Below, piece after piece: positions 13,101 to 24,240 of a stretch of 64,000 nt of DNA. The notes below the pieces were generated by a model. The model was not told where the DNA came from. It worked only from the letters and a program-made list of their open reading frames with translations, and ran no database searches. The stretch comes from Leptoclinus maculatus (lineage: Eukaryota; Chordata; Actinopteri; Perciformes; Stichaeidae): positions 1,208,559 through 1,272,558 of the forward strand of contig JAVDOI010000013.1 in assembly GCA_032191485.1 (NCBI GenBank), in the 5' to 3' direction. The first letter of the stretch is position 1. Every line of letters starts with the position of its first letter. The translations under genes were made by a program, and so were the position numbers.

Positions 13101-15212
13101 CTTGTCAAGAGGCTTGGTGCAATGGAAAAGGCCTACAGCACCAAATATGTCTTTTTTGTTTGTTTTTAAAGTATTTTAGGGGCATTTTTTTGTGCTTTGT
13201 ATTTGAGATTGTACAGCAGAGAGATGGCTGACGACATGCAACAAAACTGTCTGTCTAGATAACGGGGGGGTGTTGCAGTTCATGCTCGATGCCATAAACC
13301 TGCCGGACACCAACACTTTTTCTCAGACCGTAACGTGATTGGCTGCAGCCTTGCTCTGGCAGATGTACACAATATTTTTGGTTTGTGGAACATCCACCTA
13401 CTCAGAGGTGGGCATATGCTGTGCACTTGTTTATTCGCACCACTACGCCTCTGGTCCGGTCCCTTTGGCATGAACATACTGTGTATATATAGGCAGGCTG
13501 GTAAACGTGGCTGCGCTGTGTGCAGTCAGACAACACAACCTGTTGGTGTTTATCACGAGGACGGAGTTCTGACTCTATATGCCAACGGACATTGTCACCT
13601 GTACTGAGACTTTAAATTGGATGGCAACAAAGAAGTTATTTATCATTTAATTGGACAGATGGTTATTGGCTCCACCATTGAAAACATAAACAGCTTTGAC
13701 ATTTCATTTCATTAGGATTATGTTTTACAATCAAATTGTGTTCTTTTGACAAAGCAAGCCAAGCCTTTCTTTTGTTTGTAACTTCGCCATAATTGCCTTT
13801 AAGTAAGTTATATATTTTTTGTGAGGGCATTTTGAAATGGGTATTCATGCTGAAGGAAAGAGAACACTTGTCGGTACCATCTAAATCTGTAGCGTCACTT
13901 TATCTGACAGGAGACCCTCGATTTCAAACATTAGGTGGTCTGCGAGTCATTCTGACTTTTCCTTCTGAGCCGGTCACTCTCCCTCGATGCACTTAGTCCG
14001 ACCGCGGCCAAGGCGAGAATTTCATCAACCCCGCTGCCCTGCCAAAACTGTGAAGGATAATGTCCCTTTAATTACACACAAAGGCAGGTTTGAATGTTTG
14101 AATCATTTCTTAATGAGACTCCTCCATCCCCACAGGGGTGATCGGAGGCCTGTCGTGATTTCACAATAGTTGCCTGATCAAACAGCAATTTGTTAAATAC
14201 GTCGCTCTCTGCTTTGAACAGTGCAGACTAAAGACTCCGGCATGCTGTCGGTACGCACAGGGCCCGACACAAGACTGGACGGAAGGAAAACTGGATTACA
14301 GTGAAATGTAACAGACGTAATCGATCTATTTTCTTCTCTATTAGTGTTTTTCTGTGTCATGAAAAGAAAAACATTTCCTCTTAACTTCAATGAGCAGAAT
14401 ACAAATAAACACATTTGCATTCAATACAAAAATAGACCATGTCCAGAACAGCAACGGCTGAGCGTACTTGTGATTGTCTTGTAAACATGGGAGAGAATTT
14501 GCATATTGAGTGGAATTCTATTACATCCAGTATTTGAGGACCTGTTTCTAATGCTTGTTTCTAATGCTCTGCGCTGCTCTTCCCTCACATATGCATAATT
14601 CAAACATAATTCACTGCCTTGTTGTTTGGCATACCTTGAAAAAAAAAGCACAAAATTACAGACTCCTGACCACTTTAACTCAGAATATGACAGTATCCTG
14701 AATTTAATAACGGTCATTTAAACGGCATATGACGTTTGGATATTCTGAATTAGGCCTTATTCTGTAGCATATTCCCATATAAAGTGGCATGTTATTGGCA
14801 TGTTATTCTGGTTTTAAGGGCACGCTTTGGACGTGTACACAGAGCACTGGGAATATGCGTCTCAACTGGGTTTTTTTTACAGCAGTTTGCGACTCGTGGC
14901 CTCTTTGCCTTTTTAACGGTCCGCTCTGTGCGTTGTACACAAACCAACTGTTCCTGTGGACACGCGTGCCCGAAAGAAATGCCCACGAGAACAGGTTTTG
15001 AAACTTGCAGTACACGGTGACGACGAAGGTACGCGAGCGACTGCAGTAGTAAAAGGATTTCTCTAAAGAGTAAGCACAGCTGCATGGAAATGGAAATATT
15101 CATTCTCATTATATACGTACTGTGTAATGAAAAAAGCTCTGCAATCAATTAACTGTTCATTTTACACCCTTTTTCATCATGTGTCAGCAGAGCTCCATTT
15201 TCCTCATCTGAA
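13101..15212. other. Gene-free stretch
   Basis: No gene or clear repeat recognised. Several 60-118-codon frames (for example 14792-15148 minus and 13335-13607 plus) overlap others on the opposite strand and have no recognisable content. Confidence 0.45.
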
Positions 15213-15260
15213 GTGTGTATATATGCATATATATATATACATATATGCATATATACACAC
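15213..15260. repeat. 48-bp near-perfect palindrome
   Basis: Base 15213 pairs with 15260 and so on inward, giving 23 of 24 matching pairs with no spacer; the only mismatch is 15233/15240. The arms begin GTGTGTATATATGCATATAT. The alternating purine-pyrimidine composition favours cruciform extrusion, and the sequence includes two ATGCAT sites. Confidence 0.95.
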
Positions 15261-15976
15261 ATTAAATCTCTCGGCAATCCATGAAAAGGTTTTAGATTAG
15301 ATTTCTGACATTGCCATCCACCAGCATACATACACATGCAGGGCTTAGTATTCCTAAAAATGAATCTTTAGAATCATCATTATATAATAACAATAACCTG
15401 TTCTACTAATTTGGTCATTGATTCAGCCAATTAAATCCTTAATTGGTCCACATTTGTAATAAGTCTCCTCATGTACGCTCGGTAAAAGAACAATGTGCTG
15501 CCTGGACGAAAGAGTCGCAGTTCTGGAGCACGAGCCCGTGTGATATTTCTCCTGTGTATCGTTACTAAGTTATGGTGTTTACAAAAATAAGTGCGCGCCG
15601 AGACAGATGCCCCCATTACTGCGTGCCATGTGTCCTGGTGACGGGACGTAAAAACCACCCGCCCCTCTTCATGATTCTCTCCAGGAATAAATGGACCTGA
15701 GGATTGTAATTAAGTTCAGCTTCCTGTTATCGAGTCACGTAGCGGAGGAAGAGCTCCCCTGGTTAAAGCAATATCCCACATTACGATCTACATGAAAATG
15801 CAATTTGCTCCTCTTAAACGCTGCAGGAATTTAACATCGACATTACTGAAAGTGGGTCACCGCTCGTATGTGGCACACAATGCAGATGTTTGTCTTTTTC
15901 TGCACGTTTTTTCAATATAATCGTTACATTTGTTTTCATGTTGCATGTGTTAACATAAGAACAAGAACTAAAGATT

Positions 15977-16217
15977 CAAAGAGACATATTTTTGTCTCTT
16001 TGTAGTCGTTTTGCATCTCTTTTTGATTGTTTTCCATCTCTTTACAGTCATTTTGCATCTCCTTGTGGTCACTTTGTGTCCCTTTTTGGTCGTTAGGTAT
16101 CTCTGTCGTCTCTTCTCATGGTCATCATGTATCTATTTGTAGTAATATTGTATCTCCTTGTGGTCTTTTGTGTCTCTTTTTTGGTTGTTTCACACCTTTT
16201 TGTGGTCATTTTGTGAC
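15977..16217 (-). repeat. Degenerate 21-bp-type minisatellite (array 3)
   Basis: Diverged units of pattern TTTGTAGTCGTTTTGCATCTC, the reverse complement of arrays 1 and 2. The left edge has CAAAGAGAC (15977-15985) facing GTCTCTTTG (15994-16002), a 9-bp inverted pair made by units in opposite orientation. Short frames such as 16027-16236 are repeat artefacts. Confidence 0.85.
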
Positions 16218-16345
16218 TTCCCAAAAAGGAATGTGAGCAGTCACTTTAAACAGAGGCTACATGGGGACACAGGCCGAGGCACCAAAAGGTGAGTCAGTCC
16301 CTGGGCCAGTGTCCAGTAGACCTGTTCGCTAATCCCTCCATGTTC
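16218..16345 (+). repeat. Shared flank of the 21-bp arrays
   Basis: GCAGTCACTTTAAACAGAGG and GTAGACCTGTTCGCTAATCC with TCCATG are matched at 47019-47068 (CAGTCACTTCAAACGGATGC, GTAGACCCGTTCAGTAGTCC), in the same order, beside array 4. The 47-kb copy lacks the roughly 57-bp middle part. Confidence 0.7.
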
Positions 16346-18514
16346 AATACTGATGAAGTGAAAACCATCTTTGTGATCATAAATGTATTTTAAATCACTA
16401 TGGAAGTAAACTTTTTAGAAAAGTATTTTTGGTGCGTCTGACTGCTGCGTATGCAGATGAACATGCATATGCAATGATATCAAGGGACTCAAACTCCTTT
16501 CCTTTCTTTTTTCATCCCCTTTGAGTTGTTGACACTTGCGTGCGTGTGATTCAGTGAAAAGCTTCCTGATGAATGAACTGATTAATTCACCTTTTAGCCG
16601 CTGTATTCAGCTTCATATTGCACACGACACAGTGCAGAGTACATGCGTACTCTAATTGTCTAGAGACTAATGGGTTTCACAGGAAGTACTTTGGAATTGG
16701 TTCATTTTTTTGCCCCTCTGCTGGTTTTACTCTGATGGCTAGTCGTATTTAGCGAGCATGGAGGGAACAAGTGCAAAATCTGCATGTATCCCACTTATTT
16801 GAATACGTGAGTGGCTGCAGGGCTTCTAATTATTCCCATTGTCTGTTTGCGCTCACCTCACCAAGAGTATCTTTTTTTTAATGAGGCAAACATGATCCTG
16901 CTCCACGGTACTGTTAGCTGCATCTCCTCCCGTACATGTGTGGGGCATGCAATCAAGAAGCTTAACACACAATAGACCTCTGGAGCATCCTTTTCTCTTT
17001 CCTTAACCCTCCTCCGTCTTCTGTGTTCTTGTGCATCGGAGGCCATTACACTCACAATAGCAGCGCTCACAACTGGAACAGCAACATGAGGTAGATGATG
17101 TGAAGGAGAAGGGGGAGAGGACGACCTCAGGGTTCAAGCTCTGCCAACGTGAAGCAGATTTCTCACTTTACAAATCTTCCACGACTCACTTTTATTGTCT
17201 CCGTCTTCCCATGAGCATCCCAGCATTTTTCCCCAATTCATTTATTTATTTCTGTTGTTCTCAGCGTAAGAGATCGTTACCCCGGCACACGCTGACGCTG
17301 TGTGTTCAGCCCCACCATACACCAACAGAGGGAGAATAACATGTCTATGCTCTTTAAGAGATGTGATGCAATGGCACATTTTGAAGGGAAATCTGATTGA
17401 AACGCTTTGTTTAGTTCTTTTTCGGGGAGTGGTTTGGAGCTGGATAAACAGCTGCACAGTTTTCATGTTCAATGGGGAAACGCAGAGTTCTGTGCTACCG
17501 CTTCAAATTAATGAGAACCTCTTTTTCACCAAATTTCCTTTAATCAGCGCCTTTCCTTGCTTGTTTTCTTCTACGCGGCGTACTTCATGATACACAGCAG
17601 ATGGTTGAGACACAACCGCAAAAAGATGTTGACACTGTAATCTTGCAATTAATGGCACCAGTTATCTTATAAAAACACTGCTGTTTTTAACTTCCTGTTG
17701 CAAATATCCATTGTTTTCTCCAGTTAGCAATAAAGAAACGGTGCAACACCGAGACCTAATTTAAGGATGGGAAAAATGGAGCGGATGCTAATAAAAAAAA
17801 AATGTGAATGCTTATTCACAGTTGCTCCTGGGCACACCATTTACTTATACTTATTTCTTAATTTCCTTATCTCAACCAGGCGGCACATTTCCATCTGCAA
17901 TTCCTGAACAGATTTAATCATTAAAAATACATAAAAAAATGTTTAACATGATTGTTATTCGCTTTAAACCATTTTAATTACTTTAAACTGAGAGCTCTGG
18001 AATTTGACGTTGGCTAGACTCTGCGCTTTTGTCACTGTTGCTATTAACCCGTCAAGCTGACTATGCCACTACGGTGGTAGGTTTAGCGCTTAGTCATCTT
18101 TTTTTTTACAAACAATTGGGTTCTTGATTACAAACAAAAGCAGGCTTCTCATTTCTAGCTGGCAACCTTTTGGTTTTTCCCGCTAAAATGTCAACTGCCA
18201 CTAGCAGATTCTATCAGACGCAGCTAGCTAGCTAATCAAGCTACGTTGGTTGTGCTTGATGGCGAGGCTACATATCAGGCTAAAAGACTGAGGCTAAAGC
18301 TAATGTCACAAACCAACAGTCCCCAGTGTTTTCTGTTATTCAAATGAATATAGTTACTTTCACATTAGTATGATAAGTAAGTCGAGACAGGTATTTCATT
18401 GTAGTTTGGCTGCTTAGCTTAGCTAGCTATCTTTTCAAACAATGTGCTTTTACTTTTTAAGAGAGAAAGTAGATTTAGAAAAAGCACTAACCACTGTGTA
18501 TGGCAAACGTAACA
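16346..18514. other. Gene-free stretch
   Basis: AT-rich DNA, with short GCTAGCTAGCTA-type words around 18220 and 18425 that are typical of decayed fish repeats. No exon or RNA gene supported. Confidence 0.45.
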
Positions 18515-18735
18515 ACCACAAGAAGTGGGCGTAGTCATCGTGACGTCACACATTGGTTTGTGGACTGACGTTTTGAAGCCTTGAGTTTCGCCGTCGCCAT
18601 CTTGGAATACGGCCGTCGCCATCTTGGCTTTTTTTGCAAACGATGAACGGAAGTTACCATATTTTGGACTGCGGAGGAGTGATGTGGAGAGTCGCCCTCC
18701 CCCCCCTGATGGCCAGTAGATAGAATGCAAGTTTC
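18515..18735 (-). repeat. Element R2, internally deleted copy B
   Basis: The reverse complement has CTTGCATTCTATC, GGCGACTCTCC, CCAAGATGGCGACGGC (twice-like, near 18597 and 18615), AAACGTCAGTCCACAAACC and TGTGACGTCACGATGAC in R2 order. The central third of copy A, including AAAGCAGGGTATGC, is missing, and the CTCF-like box is broken by a C/G run at about 18700. Confidence 0.75.
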
Positions 18736-19327
18736 TGCTTCACTCGGCAGAACCTGAAGTTGCCGCCTTGTAACAATACTATATCGAGTAACAAACTTGG
18801 CTGGTATTGTCGGAGTGTCTCTAAATTCAAAGAACTAGCATCCAGGACTTCGTAAACTAGGGCTTTAATTAAACCTGTGAACCCACAAACTACAGTTAGC
18901 TAATATGCTCCTTTGAGTAACATTATGTAACTGCTGTCGGTTGTGAGCCAGTTAGCCGGACATGCTAAAGATTGTAGCTTATAAAACAACAGTTAAACAC
19001 ACGGTTTGATCCATTCTTTACACGTTTCCACCTCTTTAAACACTAAGTAGGCCTATAGCGCCCTTACAACAGCTCCTCGCACACCGGTTCAGTTCGGAGT
19101 TGCAGGAGTTTGGCAAGAAGGAGCATCTCTGGCATGCTGCTGCACTGAGCTGAGACACGGAGGTCTGGGCCTGTGATAATCCCAAATGAAGTCTCTATGA
19201 TGAACCACAGGCTGCAGATTTCTCAGAGTAAACCCTTATGGGGAGGACTGGAAAGACATGAAAGCACCGGCTTGCATCCTCGATCGCCTTTCTCCGTCCT
19301 TCAAAATGTTTTCTTATCTGCCCCCTG

Positions 19328-19330
<3 letters not shown>

Positions 19331-19389
<59 letters not shown>
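19331..19389. repeat. (CT)29 microsatellite
   Basis: Uninterrupted CT run of 59 bp. It produces false Ser-Leu and Arg-Glu frames on the two strands. Confidence 0.97.
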
Positions 19390-19391
<2 letters not shown>

Positions 19392-20131
19392 GTGTTTGCC
19401 TAACATCCTTTAATCGGAGGTATTTTGTGACTGTCTCAGCCGTGGTGAGGGACAGCTCTGCAGCGTTCAGAAAGCTTTCCCGAATCTCACGAACACCAAT
19501 GTTCATGGTCTTTAAAAAAGATCCACAAAGCAGCACCTTCAGCACTTTGTCTGCAGGACGAGCAGCTCTCTCTGAGAGCAAACTGTACCACACCAAGCAC
19601 AGCCGCACAGCATGCTGACTAACGAACAGGCCTGCTTTTTTGGGCGTTTCTCTGCTGACACATTTTCATAATTCATCAGTCATGATTGGTAATTGGATTC
19701 AAAATGTTTTTTATTGTTGGATTTGGAAAGAAATCAACGTTGTTTGATTTCACAGACGCCCATTTAAATGCCATGTGCATCCACCAATTGATGACACTCA
19801 AAATACATAAATAATAGATGATTATAAACAAATTGGAAATGCAGCTTGTTAACCTTTATTTATCCGAGAAGACACAGAGAGAGCTAGCTGCTGATTCCCC
19901 CCCCGCTGTAGATTCTTCCTCTCCACTATTTTTGGGACACCATTTTTGCTTTTGGCAACGTAATAGAAGCGACGACAACGAGGAAAGTTTTCGAAGCGGC
20001 GTTGCGCCCCAAAGCTACCAAAGCTCTGTAGGACTTCTGTATCCAAATGCATCACCAGGATGTGGTTTTGCAGCTGCGCCCCAGAGACACAGAGAACATC
20101 AGTAACAACTTTGAAAACCTCTTTTGTATAC

Positions 20132-20235
20132 CAACTGCAAAGAACAGTCTGCTGGTTCCCAACCCATTTTGCTTGTGACCCCTTAAGACATAGCAGCGTC
20201 GCCTTGTGATCCTTCTTCATAGACTGCGTGTCTAT
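20132..20235 (+). repeat. Repeat fragment R11
   Basis: Contains GGTTCCCAACCCATTTTGCT followed by TGTGACCCCTTAA, words I recognise from a common fish interspersed repeat. The 142-codon minus-strand frame at 19849-20277 crosses it and is therefore not credible as a gene. Confidence 0.4.
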
Positions 20236-20731
20236 GACGGGTGAGCAATTGATATTTCCTGTTTTTATGAATTTCACACACCTGACGAGGTAAATTCATA
20301 CAATATTCTTGGAATGAAAACAAAGATTAGATGCTTTTTCTTCTTATTTTCTGTTAATCATCTTATTAGTCCTTATTAATCTTTGTAATGTGCTCATCCT
20401 GGCGGGGCATCGACTTACACCAAAGCTCTGCAGTCTGCAGTACACCGACTCCTTGGGGTGAGGCTGCAAAACAAAGTCCTTTTGATAATTACAGTCACTG
20501 TCATTTGTTTGTGGGGCCTCTTGTGATTTATCCCTCTGAATGATTTTTGATTCATTATTGCGCCAAAACATTAAATGAATTCCCTGCTTTGGCAAGCAGC
20601 CTGCCAATTACTTTTAGGGTCAGCCTTCATCAGCACAGCACTCTTGTGCCGTTATGTAGATCAGATGAGAAGCGTATCATTAAACAGGACAGCAGAGAGG
20701 CCGGCTGAGTGACCGGATCAGGACGACTCAC

Positions 20732-20958
20732 CTGGAGGATTGGTTCAGATAGACTAAAGTCGAGGTCACGCACAAAGTTTTTCTAATCCCACCCCGAGCA
20801 TCCAGTCGGGTCTGGAGCTTCTCCGGTGGCACTGACAGGTGATTGGGTTATCTGGAGTCCGGAGCAGCTGAAATCCTTTGTTTGAGTTGATGAGCCCAGT
20901 CTGTCCGGGCTCATGCCGAGCGAAGCGGTCCAAGGCTCACCAAGTTCTGAGAGGGATG
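20732..20958 (-). other. Possible exon (non-coding or stop-interrupted)
   Basis: On the minus strand a 227-nt segment is bounded by TTTGCCAG preceded by a long pyrimidine tract (TTCCTTGGTTTTTCTCCTC) and by CTCCAG followed by GTGAGT, a near-ideal 5' splice site. One frame is open for 57 codons, meets TAG, then stays open for 17 more codons to the donor. The other frames stop sooner. It could be an exon of a long non-coding RNA, a UTR exon, a poison exon or chance. I do not recognise the peptide. Confidence 0.2.
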
Positions 20959-21954
20959 CTGGCAAATGTTACCGGGAGAGGAGAAAAACCAAGGAAATGA
21001 ACTGGAGGAGAAATCACTTTCACCATTGACTTCTATTCATGGGGACAGCTTAGATTAGAGCCTTAATTCAATAAAGAAATACATCTCGCAGTTAAAAATC
21101 TCAGAAATGCCCAAATACGTTCTTTCAAAACAACATTATCTGACTGTATTCACAGTGGAAGCTGCTGTAGAGACTCTGGTGTTGAATGAGTGAGAACATG
21201 TGGTGTGTGATCCTTCTTGTGCCCTATCACGTACACTGTGAACAGCTTAGTTCAGGTTAGGTCTGCACTGCCCTTTGCAGGCAAGATTTGAACAATCCTG
21301 ATGTTTGATCGCTGGTTCAGTCTGCAGCTCAGAGTTTTTCCTGCTGTTGAGGAGCAGAAGGAGGCTCATGTCATATAACCGGAGGCTACGACTGATGAAA
21401 CCAAGCCGGAGTCCAGTTTGTTGTTGACAGTCAGGAGATAAAATCACACCGTGACTTCTTCAATCGATTCGCTGCAGTTTCCGCCCTTTTTAAGAATATA
21501 TCAAATATTTTTAGGATGTAAATAATGGAAGTTGACATTAGAAGTGTGCGTGGGAGAAATAACAATGAAACCAGAGAGCGAACAAAGACATTGCGCTGTG
21601 CCGTGTGAGGCAGTTGTTTTAGAATCATCAGGTCTCACTGCAAAGCTGAAGTTCATCTCAGGTTCCCTCACCTCTCACCACTCTCTCCTCAGAGTTTACA
21701 CTTCCTTTTGCCCCATATCTCTCCACACACCATCTATTTCAAATTGTGTCTTTTTTTCTGCCATTTCTTTGTCTTTTATCCGGTCCGATCTCACTAAATG
21801 GCGCATGAATGACTTCATGCATGAATTTGCAAGTCATTTAGCGTCCAATAACATCGCCGGTCTTGCTTTATGCATGCCGTGTAGTTCGTACCGACTGCAT
21901 TACAAATGCATCAGCGTGAATATGCTTCGCTCAGAGCAAGTGGCCTGTATAAAA

Positions 21955-22035
21955 AAAGAGACAAACAAACACAGGACTTTCACCCAGGGGATCGTTGTTC
22001 GGGTCCCAAAGTGTTGTTGGGTTATTTTGAAGTTG
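21955..22035 (+). repeat. Dispersed repeat R3, copy B (fragment)
   Basis: ACAAACACAGGACTTTCACC followed by CAGGGGATCGTTGTTCGGGT matches R3 copies A and D. The 168-codon plus frame at 21532-22038 ends inside this fragment and shows no domain, so it is treated as chance. Confidence 0.6.
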
Positions 22036-23999
22036 TGACATATTCTCTTTTCTGATATAAGGTCACAGGAATGGGAGGGATTTTGCATCTCTATTGAATG
22101 CAGTCCATGCACTCGTCTTTCTGTCTGTTCCCATCTTTAGTAAACACAGTTATTTCTGCATAAAGAGCACAATCAGGACAAAATCTGATGTGCAATGTTT
22201 AAAGTCTCACATATTCTGTTTCCTGGCCAATAACTCACTCAGCACTTTATCTGTGTATATTTCTTACCCCACCACCTCATCAGACAAAAGCAAATGTATT
22301 ATTTTTATTCCAGCAGACTGTTAGCTAGTGGAGCGTTTTATTTTATTTTTATTTTTTTATCCAGTCAGCCAAATAAAAGTAGAACAGAAACAAATCAATG
22401 CAGGACTCCGCAGTGAAACTCTGTTAGGATTGGCTGGGCATCACCTCTCATCAGTATTCCATAATCATTCGCTGACTCTAGAAACCGAGCATGGGCTTCT
22501 TTAATTGTCCCTCTGCAGGCAAGAAGAGTTTAAAAAGAAGAAGAAAAACACCACATTCACAGAGCTGTCGAGAAGTAAATACAGCCAGCCATCACTCCAG
22601 CTCCTTATGCACCCCATTATTCATTGGCCTTGCAGATGCCCTTGCCTGGGATTGCTTCTTTTGCAGCCCACTCTCGCCTCCTCCATCACACATTGAGTAA
22701 AGTCATGATCCAGCTGTTTTTATTTTTTTACTGAAGCTGTTGGCCTTAAAACATGCTAACCCAGGGCGTAGTATTTCAAGCTGACATGTCGCCCCCGGTG
22801 CAGTAATCAGGGGCTCCGTAGTGCCAGGCAGCTGGTGCCAAAGCTGGTCCTTCATCTCCACACACTCAGCATTTGAATACGGGCTTTAAGCAAACATCTA
22901 TCCAGCATCATTTTGATATTCAAATGCAGGAAAACACCTGGTCTTTGGCAGTTGTCAATTATAATTCAGCCAGAGGCTCATTAGTAAAATCACTTCTCTT
23001 AACAGAGATGAAAGAACATTTTCATAATAAAGCCATCGTGCTTCAAACACTCATTGAGCACGGGTAGCAGACTGGAGATGTGTGCACGTGTACACAGCGT
23101 CAGATACAGTTCAAAGGGAGAGTTGGAGAACATCAGGACCTTTTGGGGGAAACAGAATTGCATGACTAACTCAAAGAATTAAATAATAATAAAAATCTTC
23201 ATTCACGCAAAGACAAAAGGAGAGATGCTCTTTTTATAAACACCCAAACAATAATGACTAAAGGTACACATGGCAGAGGATGATGGAAGTTTTTCTTTTA
23301 TTCCACAGAGTAATAACAGCCTTTATTAATAACAGCTGACATTTGCCTCGTGCCTGGACTGCTGAGCTCTTGGAGTGTTCCAGTAAAGATGGTGTATTCA
23401 GTTGTCGGGTGCCAGGTTCTTTTCGGAGTCTTAATTAGTGGTTTAGAAGAGGCAGATCAACTAGAAAGGTCAAGCAGCTCAGGCTGTACACATTATGGTA
23501 CAAATACGTACATAGTGCTGGAAGATACATGTGATGCTTGATATATGTAGGGGGTAACAACAAAGAGAATATTTGTGTTTTTTTCCACAAACTCACCGCA
23601 ATAAGTGCCGTCAACCTTCACTTGTTTGTTATGCAACCTACTCAGGATTTGCATGTGACAGCATGTTTTGAATCTGCTGACAAATCTAAACACTAAACAC
23701 ACTTTTTTAGCATATAACTAAAGTTTTCTATTTAGCCAAATGACTCAATGCTTCATGGAATACTTTCTGCTAGACTTGTAAGACTAGATTAACTAATCTG
23801 GATATTTGGTTTAGCTTAACGCTAGTACAAGGTTACAATGTTGCGAAGTTATTTATTTTAACACGATGCAATTTGTAGCCATAAGAAAAACACAATGAAA
23901 CAAAAAGCTAAGTTATAGGTTTAGTATAGTTATAGGTGAAGTCATGCCACAACCCCAATTTACGCTACAAGATTGTGTCCAATGAATTCATTTCAACAG
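22036..23999. other. Gene-free stretch
   Basis: No gene, RNA or tandem repeat recognised. The 23.7-24.0 kb end is rich in GCTAA/TTAGC words, like decayed fish repeats. Confidence 0.4.
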
Positions 24000-24240
24000 G
24001 TTTTAAATTCATTTTTAGAGAAATAGTTTGACATTTTATTCTTCACTCTTGTGTGTGCGCTAATTATGAAGCTACAGCCAGAAGTCAGTTAGATTAGCTT
24101 AGCTTAGCATTACATAAAGACCAGAAACGGGGGGGAACATCGAGCCTGGCTCTCTCTGAAGGTAACAACATCAAATTACCTTTAAAGCTCACTAAGTAAC
24201 ATTTCATATTATGTTTGTCTAATACTTACAAAAACCAAAG
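24000..24240 (+). repeat. Teleost interspersed repeat R6
   Basis: I recognise GAAGCTACAGCCAGAAG, TTAGCTTAGCTTAGCATTAC, AAAGACCAGAAACGGGGGG, GCCTGGCTCTCTCTGAAGG and TTAAAGCTCACTAAGTAAC as the ordered blocks of a very common fish repeat. The class is unverified and there is no coding capacity. Confidence 0.65.

Noticed and set aside
19849..20277. 142-codon minus-strand frame
   Set aside because: Crosses repeat fragment R11 in antisense and shows no recognisable domain.
21532..22038. 168-codon plus-strand frame
   Set aside because: No domain, no supported start context, and its end lies in an R3 repeat fragment; length is within chance for 64 kb of six-frame sequence.
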